A DNA stretch of 43,475 nucleotides from Cellulomonas sp. (GTDB lineage: Bacteria > Actinomycetota > Actinomycetes > Actinomycetales > Cellulomonadaceae). Below are positions 33,395 through 39,974 of the stretch, piece by piece. Under the pieces are notes generated by a model that did not search any database, was not told the origin of the DNA, and saw only the letters and a program-made list of their open reading frames with translations. Within the stretch, counting starts at the first letter, position 1. Each line of letters opens with the position of its first letter. The stretch covers positions 1-43,475 of the forward strand of contig JAKLPK010000113.1 in NCBI GenBank assembly GCA_022013895.1, given 5' to 3'. A program made the translations under genes and the position numbers.

Positions 33395-34861
33395 GTGATC
33401 TCACTGACCTCGTCCGACCCGTCCGTCCTGTCCGTCGACGCCCTCGTCGTGATCGTCGCCCAACGCGACGGAGCACCGGTGGCCGTCGGCGACCGCGTGC
33501 CCTCCTTCGTCGCCGAGGTGCTGGCCGATGTGTCGGCGCTGGGGGTGACCGGTGCGCTCGACGAGGTCCGCAAGGTCCCGGCCACCGCCGCGGGTGCCCG
33601 GGTGCTGGTGCTGGCCGGCGCCGGGCCGGAGCAGCAGATGGACGGTGAGTCGCTGCGTCGGGCGACCGGCGCTGCGACCCGGGAGCTCGGCGGGCTCGCC
33701 TCGGCGGCCGTGGTGCTGCCGGCCGATGACCTGCCGACCCTGCGCGCCGTGGCCGAGGGTGCGTTGCTGGGTGCCTACGACTTCGACCGGTACCGCAGCG
33801 TCGACTCCTCGCGCGCACCGCTCGGCGCGGTCCAGGTGGTGACCCGGCTGTCTGGCGCCCACGCGCAGGCCGAGCTCACCCGCGCGCAGGTGGTGGCGCA
33901 GGCCGTGCACGCGACCCGCGACCTGGTGAACACCGCTCCGAATGACCTGTACCCCGAGGCGTTCGCCGAGGCTGCCCGGACGGCCGTCAAGGGGCTGCGC
34001 GGGGTCAAGGTCACCGTGCTCGACGAGAAGGCGCTCGCAGCCGGTGGCTACGGCGGCCTGCTCGGCGTGGGTCAGGGCTCGGCGCGCCCGCCGCGGCTGG
34101 TCAAGGTGGCCTACTCCGCCGGGCGGACCAAGCGCTCAGTGGCCCTGGTGGGCAAGGGCATCACGTTCGACTCGGGCGGCATCTCGCTCAAGCCGCCGGC
34201 GGACATGGACGAGATGAAGTCGGACATGGCCGGTGCAGCCGCCGTGCTGTCTACCGTGGTCGCCGCGGCCAGGCTGGGCCTCAAGGTCTCGGTCACCGGG
34301 TGGCTGTGCCTGGCCGAGAACATGCCGTCCGGCACCGCTCAGCGTCCGTCCGATGTGCTCACCATCCGCGGCGGGAAGACGGTCGAGGTGCTGAACACGG
34401 ACGCCGAAGGACGGCTCGTGCTGGCCGACGGCCTGGTCAGCGCCGTGGAGGAGAAGCCGGACCTGGTCCTCGACATCGCGACGCTCACGGGCGCTCAGAT
34501 GGTCGCGCTCGGTCGACGGGTCTCGGCGGTCATGGGGACGGACGAGGTGCGCGGCCAGGTGGTCGCGGCCGCCGGCGCCGCAGGTGAGCAGTTCTGGCCG
34601 ATGCCTCTGCCGGAGGACCTCAAGGCGGGGCTGAAGTCCAAGGTGGCCGATCTGGCGAACGTCGGTGAGCGGTGGGGCGGCATGCTGCTGGCCGGCCTGT
34701 TCCTGGCCGAGTTCGTCGGCGACACGCCGTGGGCGCACCTGGATGTCGCCGGTCCGGCGTTCAACGCACGTCCGGCCTACGGCTACACCCCGGTGGGCGG
34801 TACCGGCGCGGGTGTGCGGACCATGCTCGGGGTCATCGAGGGGCACGCGGCGAGCTCCTGA
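33395..34861 (+). CDS. pepA: leucyl aminopeptidase, M17 family
   Basis: This is a cytoplasmic di-zinc (or manganese) aminopeptidase of 488 residues that removes N-terminal residues from peptides. The N-terminal regulatory domain (1-170) is followed by the catalytic domain with VGKGITFDSGGISLKP, MKSDMAGAAAVLST and the signature NTDAEGRLVLADGL. The end has AHLDVAGPAFN and GGTGAGVRTML. The start is the GTG at 33395 with a -10 box 6 bases before it. The very long open frame further upstream is antisense to pyrD and not coding. It corresponds to PepB (Rv2213). Confidence 0.95.
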   Translation: MISLTSSDPSVLSVDALVVIVAQRDGAPVAVGDRVPSFVAEVLADVSALGVTGALDEVRKVPATAAGARVLVLAGAGPEQQMDGESLRRATGAATRELGGLASAAVVLPADDLPTLRAVAEGALLGAYDFDRYRSVDSSRAPLGAVQVVTRLSGAHAQAELTRAQVVAQAVHATRDLVNTAPNDLYPEAFAEAARTAVKGLRGVKVTVLDEKALAAGGYGGLLGVGQGSARPPRLVKVAYSAGRTKRSVALVGKGITFDSGGISLKPPADMDEMKSDMAGAAAVLSTVVAAARLGLKVSVTGWLCLAENMPSGTAQRPSDVLTIRGGKTVEVLNTDAEGRLVLADGLVSAVEEKPDLVLDIATLTGAQMVALGRRVSAVMGTDEVRGQVVAAAGAAGEQFWPMPLPEDLKAGLKSKVADLANVGERWGGMLLAGLFLAEFVGDTPWAHLDVAGPAFNARPAYGYTPVGGTGAGVRTMLGVIEGHAASS

Positions 34862-34871
34862 ACCGCACGGA

Positions 34872-34883
34872 GGACCTTGGTCC
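34872..34883. promoter_or_regulatory. candidate operator, GGACC-TT-GGTCC, upstream of etfB
   Basis: This is a perfect palindrome with 5-base arms and a TT centre, identical to the core of the ctaC site. It lies about 60-65 bases before the predicted etf transcription start. Confidence 0.45.
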
Positions 34884-34904
34884 CGAACTGATGGGGCGAA
34901 ACTC

Positions 34905-34934
34905 TTCTGCTCACAAGTTACTCGTGAGTACACT
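34905..34934 (+). promoter_or_regulatory. candidate etf operon promoter with overlapping inverted repeat
   Basis: TTCTGC (34905-34910) and TACACT (34929-34934) are 18 bases apart and fit a weak -35/-10 pair. An inverted repeat AAGTTACTC-GT-GAGTA-C-ACTT (34915-34935, one bulged C) covers the -10 box, as expected for a repressor site. A leader of about 93 bases follows. Confidence 0.45.
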
Positions 34935-35033
34935 TTCGGCTCGTCGGCAGTCTCCGCAGCCTCGGACGGTGCGGTCGACCACCGACGGGGACGTCCGCAC
35001 CCGGTCGCTCCCCCGTATGCCGAGGAGGGGTCG

Positions 35034-35801
35034 ATGAAGATCGCTGTCCTGGTCAAGCAGGTGCCCGACACCTGGGACCCGCGTCGGCTCGACCCGTCGA
35101 CGTACCGCGCCGACCGCACCGGTGGCGAGCAGGTGGTCGACGAGATCGACGAACGCGCCGTCGAGGTGGCACTCGCCCATCGGGACCGGGTGGGGCAGAC
35201 CGAGGTGGTCGTCGTGACGATGGGGCCGGACGGTGCCCGCGACGTGCTGCGCAGGATGCTCGCCATGGGCGCCGACCGGGCCGTGCACGTGCTCGACGAC
35301 GCGCTGGCCGGCGCCGATCTGGTTCGCACCGCCGAGGCGCTCGCCGCGGTGCTCGTGGCCGAGGCCCCCGATCTCGTGGTGGCCGGCAACGAGTCGACCG
35401 ACGGCCGGGGCGGTGTGCTGCCGGCCATGCTTGCCGAGCACCTCGGGCTCGCCCTGCTGTCGGGGCTCACCTCGATCGAGGTCGACGGCACCCGGGTGTC
35501 GGGGACCCGGACGAACGAGGCGGGCACGGCCCACGTGCACGCGCAGCTACCCGCCGTCGTCTCGATCACCGAACAGCTCCCGGAGGCCCGGGTCGCGGGG
35601 CTCCGCGGCATCATGGCCGCCAAACGCAAACCCGTCGCGCGGTTCACCGCGAACGACCTCGGTCTGGCGCCCTCCGGCGCCACCACCCGGGTGCTCACCG
35701 CAGCCCCGCGTCCACCCCGCACGGCAGGCGAACGGCTGACGGACGACGGTACGGCCGCACGACGGCTCGCCGACTTCCTGGCCGACCGCCACCTGATCTG
35801 A
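35034..35801 (+). CDS. etfB: electron transfer flavoprotein, beta subunit
   Basis: This 255-residue subunit binds AMP and docks to acyl-CoA dehydrogenases. It starts [20 protein letters not shown] and contains [12 protein letters not shown], the GAGTDGRGG-like [15 protein letters not shown] segment, and the docking-loop region [20 protein letters not shown]. The ATG follows GAGGAGGGG. It is the first gene of an apparent operon with etfA (29-base gap), a membrane cytochrome b and an acyl-CoA dehydrogenase. Electron bifurcation is not expected from this context. Confidence 0.93.
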   Translation: MKIAVLVKQVPDTWDPRRLDPSTYRADRTGGEQVVDEIDERAVEVALAHRDRVGQTEVVVVTMGPDGARDVLRRMLAMGADRAVHVLDDALAGADLVRTAEALAAVLVAEAPDLVVAGNESTDGRGGVLPAMLAEHLGLALLSGLTSIEVDGTRVSGTRTNEAGTAHVHAQLPAVVSITEQLPEARVAGLRGIMAAKRKPVARFTANDLGLAPSGATTRVLTAAPRPPRTAGERLTDDGTAARRLADFLADRHLI

Positions 35802-35830
35802 CGTCGCTTCACGACCCTGAGAGGACGACC

Positions 35831-36817
35831 ATGTCGACGATCCTGGTGTACGTCGAGCGCCTGCCCGACGGCGCGGTCCACCCCATCACCGCCGAGCTGC
35901 TCGCCGTCGCCGCGCGGCTCGGCACACCGGTGGCCGTCGTCGTCGCCGGCGAGGACACGACCACGGTGGTCGAGCGCACGGTGGTCGAGCACCTCGGTCG
36001 GCTCGGCGCGCACGACGTGGTGCTGGCCACCCCCGCGGGCGACGAACCGCTGCTGTCCGCCCCGGGTGCCGCGGCTCTTGCGGCCGTCGCCCAGCAGGAC
36101 GGGGCCACCGTCGTGCTCACCGGGCACACCCTCGACGGACGGGACGTGGCCGGCCGGGTCGCGGTCCGCCTCGGCGGTGCGCTGCTGGTCGACGCGGTCG
36201 ATGTGCAGCCCTCCGGGGACGGAGCCGTCACCACGCACTCGGTGTTCGGCGGGAGCTGGACCACGACGGCTGGCGCGACGGGCGGGCCGACCGTCATCAC
36301 GCTGCGGCCCGGTGCTGTGGCCGATCGCCTGGCCCCGACGTCGCCGCAGGTCCGGACGCTGGCGATCACCCCGGGCGTGGACGGCGTCGTCGACTCCTTC
36401 ACCCCCGCCCCGGCGCAGTCGAGCCGACCCGACCTCCGCTCGGCGTCCACCGTGGTCTCGGGTGGCCGAGGGCTCGGGTCGAAGGACGCGTTCGCCCTGG
36501 TCGAGCAGCTCGCCGACGCGCTCGGGGCAGCCATCGGCGCGTCACGGGCCGCCGTCGACGCGGGCTACATCGCCCAGGCCCACCAGGTGGGCCAGACCGG
36601 GGTGACGGTCGCCCCCGACCTCTACATCGCACTCGGGATCTCGGGGGCCATCCAGCACCAGGCCGGGATGTCGACCGCGGGCACCGTGGTCGCGGTGAAC
36701 AAGGACCCGGACGCACCGATCTTCGAGATCGCCGACCTCGGCGTGGTCGGCGACGTCTTCACCGTCGTGCCCCAGCTCGTCGCCGAGCTCGAGGCCCGGC
36801 GGACGGGCGTCGCGTGA
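35831..36817 (+). CDS. etfA: electron transfer flavoprotein, alpha subunit
   Basis: This 328-residue FAD-binding partner of EtfB has an N-terminal alpha/beta domain. The C-terminal FAD domain follows with [80 protein letters not shown] and [15 protein letters not shown]. Together these are the classic ETF-alpha signature. The heterodimer takes electrons from several acyl-CoA dehydrogenases. The ATG has a GAGAGGACGACC leader. The stop overlaps the GTG of the cytochrome b gene (GTGA), tying the two products together. Confidence 0.95.
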   Translation: MSTILVYVERLPDGAVHPITAELLAVAARLGTPVAVVVAGEDTTTVVERTVVEHLGRLGAHDVVLATPAGDEPLLSAPGAAALAAVAQQDGATVVLTGHTLDGRDVAGRVAVRLGGALLVDAVDVQPSGDGAVTTHSVFGGSWTTTAGATGGPTVITLRPGAVADRLAPTSPQVRTLAITPGVDGVVDSFTPAPAQSSRPDLRSASTVVSGGRGLGSKDAFALVEQLADALGAAIGASRAAVDAGYIAQAHQVGQTGVTVAPDLYIALGISGAIQHQAGMSTAGTVVAVNKDPDAPIFEIADLGVVGDVFTVVPQLVAELEARRTGVA

Positions 36818-37740
36818 GCGCCGGCCGACTGACCGCCGTCCGCACCGGTCGCTGGTCGCGGCTGATCTGGCTCATCCCCGCCGCGCTCGCCGTGCTCGTC
36901 GTCCTCGTCGTGATAGCCCGGTGGGTGCGTGAGCTGCCGGCCGTCGCCGACTGGGTGACGCGCTACCCGGGGGTCGCCCCCCTGCCGGAGGGTGCGCCGG
37001 TCGGCACCCCGGCCTGGGTCGCGATCACCCACTTCCTCAACCTGTTCTTCATGGTGCTCATCATCAAGTCGGGTCTGGCCGTCCGGCACACGCGCCGGCC
37101 CTCGGGGCACTGGACCCGGCGGCTGCCGCCCCCGCGGCCGGGACGACGTCCCACGACCATCACGCTCGAGCAGTGGTTCCACGTGAGCCTCGACGTGCTG
37201 TGGCTGGTCAACGGCACGATCTTCGCGGTGCTCCTGCTCACCTCCGGGCGCTGGGTTCGGCTGGTGCCGACGTCGTGGGACGTCGTGCCGAACGCGGCCT
37301 CTGCCGCGCTGCAGTACCTCTCGCTGCAGTGGCCGCACGAGAACGGCTGGATCGCCTACAACGCGCTGCAGCTGCTCGCCTACTTCGGCACGGTGTTCCT
37401 GCTCGCCCCGGCCGCCGCCCTCACCGGGGTGCGTCTGTCGGCCCTGTGGCCCAAGGACAAGCCCGCGCTCGACCGGCTGTACCCCATCGAACGGGCCCGG
37501 GCGGTGCACTACCCGGTGATGCTCCTGTTCGTCGTGTTCATCGTGACCCACGTGGTCATGGTGGCGACCACCGGGGTGCTACGGAACCTCAACCACATGT
37601 TCGCCCTGCGTGACGACACGTCCTGGTTCGGGCTCGGCGTGCTCGCGCTCGCCGTCGTCCTGGTCGTCACCGGATGGGTCGCCGCCCGCCCTGTCGTGCT
37701 GCGACCGCTGGCCGCCCTCACCGGGAAGGTCACGCGCTAA
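36814..37740 (+). CDS. membrane b-type cytochrome (cytochrome b/b6 or b561-like) linked to ETF
   Basis: This is a 308-residue integral membrane protein with six predicted helices (about 17-38, 68-90, 122-143, 182-205, 232-256, 272-291). Four histidines lie in helices: His73 ([10 protein letters not shown]), His123 ([12 protein letters not shown]), His232 (VHYPVMLL) and His246 ([14 protein letters not shown]). That number suits two bis-His haem b groups. The family includes quinone-linked b-type subunits of hydrogenases and molybdoenzymes. Here its GTG overlaps the etfA stop, and an acyl-CoA dehydrogenase follows 60 bases later. A role in passing ETF electrons to menaquinone is inferred from context. 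No partner Fe-S or flavoprotein dehydrogenase subunit is adjacent. Confidence 0.8.
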   Translation: MSAGRLTAVRTGRWSRLIWLIPAALAVLVVLVVIARWVRELPAVADWVTRYPGVAPLPEGAPVGTPAWVAITHFLNLFFMVLIIKSGLAVRHTRRPSGHWTRRLPPPRPGRRPTTITLEQWFHVSLDVLWLVNGTIFAVLLLTSGRWVRLVPTSWDVVPNAASAALQYLSLQWPHENGWIAYNALQLLAYFGTVFLLAPAAALTGVRLSALWPKDKPALDRLYPIERARAVHYPVMLLFVVFIVTHVVMVATTGVLRNLNHMFALRDDTSWFGLGVLALAVVLVVTGWVAARPVVLRPLAALTGKVTR

Positions 37741-37800
37741 CCCTCGGACCGGCCACCGGCCGGCCCCGCCCCCCATGTCAGCGTCGACCAGGAGGTACGG

Positions 37801-38952
37801 ATGTCGTTCTACGAGCAGGACCACGACGACTACCGCGAGACCGTCCGCGAGTACGTCAAACGCCAGGTCAGCCCGCACTACGCCCAGTGGGAGACCGATC
37901 GGCTCATCGACCGGTCGGTGTGGATCCCGGCCGGCGAGAACGGGCTCATCGGGCTGGACGTGCCGGAGGAGTACGGCGGCCCGGACATCCACGACTGGCG
38001 GTTCCGGATGGTGGTGGCCGAAGAGCTCAACATGATCGGCGCCGCGTCGCTGACCATCGCGTTCGCCGTGCAGGACGATCTGGTGCTGCCCTACCTCCTC
38101 GATCTGGGCACGCAGGAGCAGAAGGAGCGCTGGCTCCCGGGGATGGCCTCCGGACAGCTCATCGGAGCGATCGGGATGACCGAACCCGGCGCCGGCTCCG
38201 ACCTGCAGTCCATCCGGACGACGGCCGTCCGAGACGGTGACGACTGGGTGCTGTCCGGGCAGAAGACCTTCATCTCGAACGGCATCCACGCCGATCTGGT
38301 GATCGTGGTGGCCAAGACCGACCCGGCCGCCGGCGCCCGCGGGGTCTCGCTGCTCGTCGTCGAACGCGGGATGCCGGGGTTCGAACGCGGTCGCAAGCTC
38401 GACAAGCTCGGTCTGCACGCGCAGGACACGGCGGAGCTGTTCTTCACCGACGTCCGGGTCCCGGCGGCGAACGTGCTCGGCGAGGCCGGCCACGGCTTTG
38501 CCTACCTCATGGAGCGGCTGCCCCGGGAACGGATGTCGATCGCGGTCGGCGCCTACGCCGGCGCCCGCGCGGCCCTGGCCTGGACCTGCGACTACGTGTT
38601 CGAACGCAAGGCCTTCGGCCAACGGATCGGCGACTTCCAGAACACCCGGTTCGAGCTCGCCGAGATCGAGACCGAGATCGACGTGACCCGCGCCTACCTC
38701 GAGCAGTGCGTGCTCAAGCTCAACGCCGGCACGCTCACGACCGTCGAGGCGTCCAAGGCCAAGTGGTGGGCCACCGAGCTGGAGGGCCGGGCCACGACAC
38801 GGCTGCTCCAGCTCTTTGGCGGGTACGGGTTCATGGACGAGTACCCGATCTCCCGGGCCTTCCGAGACTCGCGCGTGCAGACCATCTACGGCGGGACCAC
38901 CGAGATCATGAAGGAGATCATCGGCCGGGACATCGCCGGTCGGTACCGCTGA
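37801..38952 (+). CDS. acyl-CoA dehydrogenase (long-chain/isovaleryl-type active site)
   Basis: This is a FAD enzyme of 383 residues that introduces a double bond into acyl-CoA and donates electrons to ETF. Visible motifs are GAIGMTEPGAGSDLQSIRTTA, FISNGIHADLVIVVAKTD, ERKAFGQRIGDFQNTRFELA and LQLFGGYGFMDEYPISRAFRD. Near the end the usual catalytic Glu of medium-chain enzymes is replaced (IYGGTTEIM, Gly364). Glu243 in PRERMSIAVG instead aligns with the catalytic Glu of long-chain and isovaleryl dehydrogenases. The ATG has an AGGAGG site at 5-base spacing. It closes the etf operon; a strong terminator follows. Confidence 0.93.
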   Translation: MSFYEQDHDDYRETVREYVKRQVSPHYAQWETDRLIDRSVWIPAGENGLIGLDVPEEYGGPDIHDWRFRMVVAEELNMIGAASLTIAFAVQDDLVLPYLLDLGTQEQKERWLPGMASGQLIGAIGMTEPGAGSDLQSIRTTAVRDGDDWVLSGQKTFISNGIHADLVIVVAKTDPAAGARGVSLLVVERGMPGFERGRKLDKLGLHAQDTAELFFTDVRVPAANVLGEAGHGFAYLMERLPRERMSIAVGAYAGARAALAWTCDYVFERKAFGQRIGDFQNTRFELAEIETEIDVTRAYLEQCVLKLNAGTLTTVEASKAKWWATELEGRATTRLLQLFGGYGFMDEYPISRAFRDSRVQTIYGGTTEIMKEIIGRDIAGRYR

Positions 38953-38960
38953 CGGACGCC

Positions 38961-38999
38961 GGCGCAGGTCGGGCGGTTCAGACCGCCGCGACCTGCGCC
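38961..38999. terminator. strong terminator hairpin between acyl-CoA dehydrogenase gene and yczE
   Basis: A stem of 17 paired bases with one bulge (38961-38977 with 38982-38999) closes a TCAG loop. The loop holds part of the yczE stop codon, so the right arm is the 3' end of that coding region. Confidence 0.82.
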
Positions 39000-39682
39000 G
39001 GGTCGGCCGCGGGTGGGCCGGCTTCTCCGGGCGCCACGGCAGGCTCGGGCCGCGCGACCGTCAGCCGCGGAAGCAGCAGGTGGATGAGCGGACCCACCCC
39101 CAGCGCGTACACCAGGGTGCCGATCCCGACGGTCCCGCCCAGCAGCCAGCCGACCAGCACCACCGTGACCTCGATCGAGGTCTTGACCACCCGCACCGAC
39201 CACCGCGACCGGGCGACCAGCCCGGTCATGAGACCGTCCCGCGGGCCGGGCCCGAGCCGGGCGCCGATGTAGAGCCCGGTGGCGACGGCGTTGACGACGA
39301 CACCGGCCGCCAGCATGGCCAGACGCCAGCCGAAGGCGAGCGGTGGAAGCAGGTCGAGGAGCGCAAGCGCCGGATCAGCCAGCACGCTGATGACCAGGAC
39401 GTTCGCCACCGTCCCGACCCCGGGCCGCTGGCGCAGCGGCCACCAGCAGCCGAGCACGATGACGGAGGTGACGGCCGTGATCGTGCCGAACGAGGCGCCG
39501 GTGTGCACCTGGATGCCGAGGGTGAGCACATCCCACGGCATGGCGCCCAGCCCCGCGTGCACGAGCAGGGCCATCGAGATCGCGTAGAGCACGAGACCCG
39601 CCAGCAGCCGGACCGTGCGTTCGACATACCCGGAGGTCCGCGGTGCGCCCGTGAGCGCGGCGCGGCGGCGGTCGGCGGTCAC
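38978..39682 (-). CDS. yczE: YczE/YitT-type integral membrane protein
   Basis: This 234-residue membrane protein has five to six helices. It contains RLLAGLVLYAISMALLVHAG, GAMPWDVLTLGIQVHTGASF and the loop ARLGPGPRDGLMTGLVARS, which are characteristic of the YczE group. Function is unsettled, and transport of a vitamin B6-related or small compound has been proposed for the group. The GTG at 39682 overlaps the stop of the 77-residue gene upstream. Across bacteria yczE genes are often controlled by a linked MocR-type regulator, and one is divergent here, so regulation by it is likely. Confidence 0.83.
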   Translation of the reverse strand: MTADRRRAALTGAPRTSGYVERTVRLLAGLVLYAISMALLVHAGLGAMPWDVLTLGIQVHTGASFGTITAVTSVIVLGCWWPLRQRPGVGTVANVLVISVLADPALALLDLLPPLAFGWRLAMLAAGVVVNAVATGLYIGARLGPGPRDGLMTGLVARSRWSVRVVKTSIEVTVVLVGWLLGGTVGIGTLVYALGVGPLIHLLLPRLTVARPEPAVAPGEAGPPAADPAQVAAV

Positions 39683-39912
39683 GACCGCGATCCTGAGCCA
39701 TCGGCGGCCAGCGTCCCGAGGACGACCACGGAGCGAGCCCGGGGTGCGCGAGGCGCGACGACGGTACGGGTCCTGACCACGTCGAGCTCGGCCGCGAGCC
39801 GGTCGGCGTCGGGGTGGGTGTCGGCGATCGGCCCCCAACCGGGTCGGCGCACCAGGACCACGAGCGGTGCCGCGAGCACCGCACCGACGACGAGCATGAG
39901 CACCAGGTCCAT
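39679..39912 (-). CDS. small single-helix membrane protein
   Basis: This is a 77-residue protein. Residues 1-23 form one membrane helix (MDLVLMLVVGAVLAAPLVVL), followed by a basic and Ala/Val-rich cytoplasmic part. It is not recognised. The ATG at 39912 has only a weak GTGGG site; a GTG two codons upstream (39918) is also possible. The stop overlaps the yczE GTG (TGA within GTGA), so it is probably expressed with yczE under the divergent operator region. Confidence 0.6.
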   Translation of the reverse strand: MDLVLMLVVGAVLAAPLVVLVRRPGWGPIADTHPDADRLAAELDVVRTRTVVAPRAPRARSVVVLGTLAADGSGSRS

Positions 39913-39932
39913 ACCCACGAGCGTGCCGGAGG

Positions 39933-39964
39933 ATTGGCCTTGAAGCCCAGAGCCAATTGCTTCA
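39933..39964. promoter_or_regulatory. interlocked inverted repeats, candidate MocR operator
   Basis: ATTGGC (39933-39938) pairs with GCCAAT (39952-39957), and TGAAGC (39941-39946) pairs with GCTTCA (39959-39964). The two perfect repeats are interleaved and lie 11 bases before the mocR GTG, in the gap between the divergent genes. Confidence 0.55.
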
Positions 39965-39974
39965 CAGTGGACCG

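Noticed and set aside
31553..34861. 1102-codon plus-strand open frame ending at the pepA stop
   Set aside because: Only the part from GTG 33395 matches aminopeptidase; the rest is antisense to pyrD and two membrane protein genes. The -10 box before 33395 fixes the start.
34891..35037. Short frame beginning MGRNSSAHKLL in the etf leader
   Set aside because: No ribosome site, no family likeness, and it crosses the predicted promoter.
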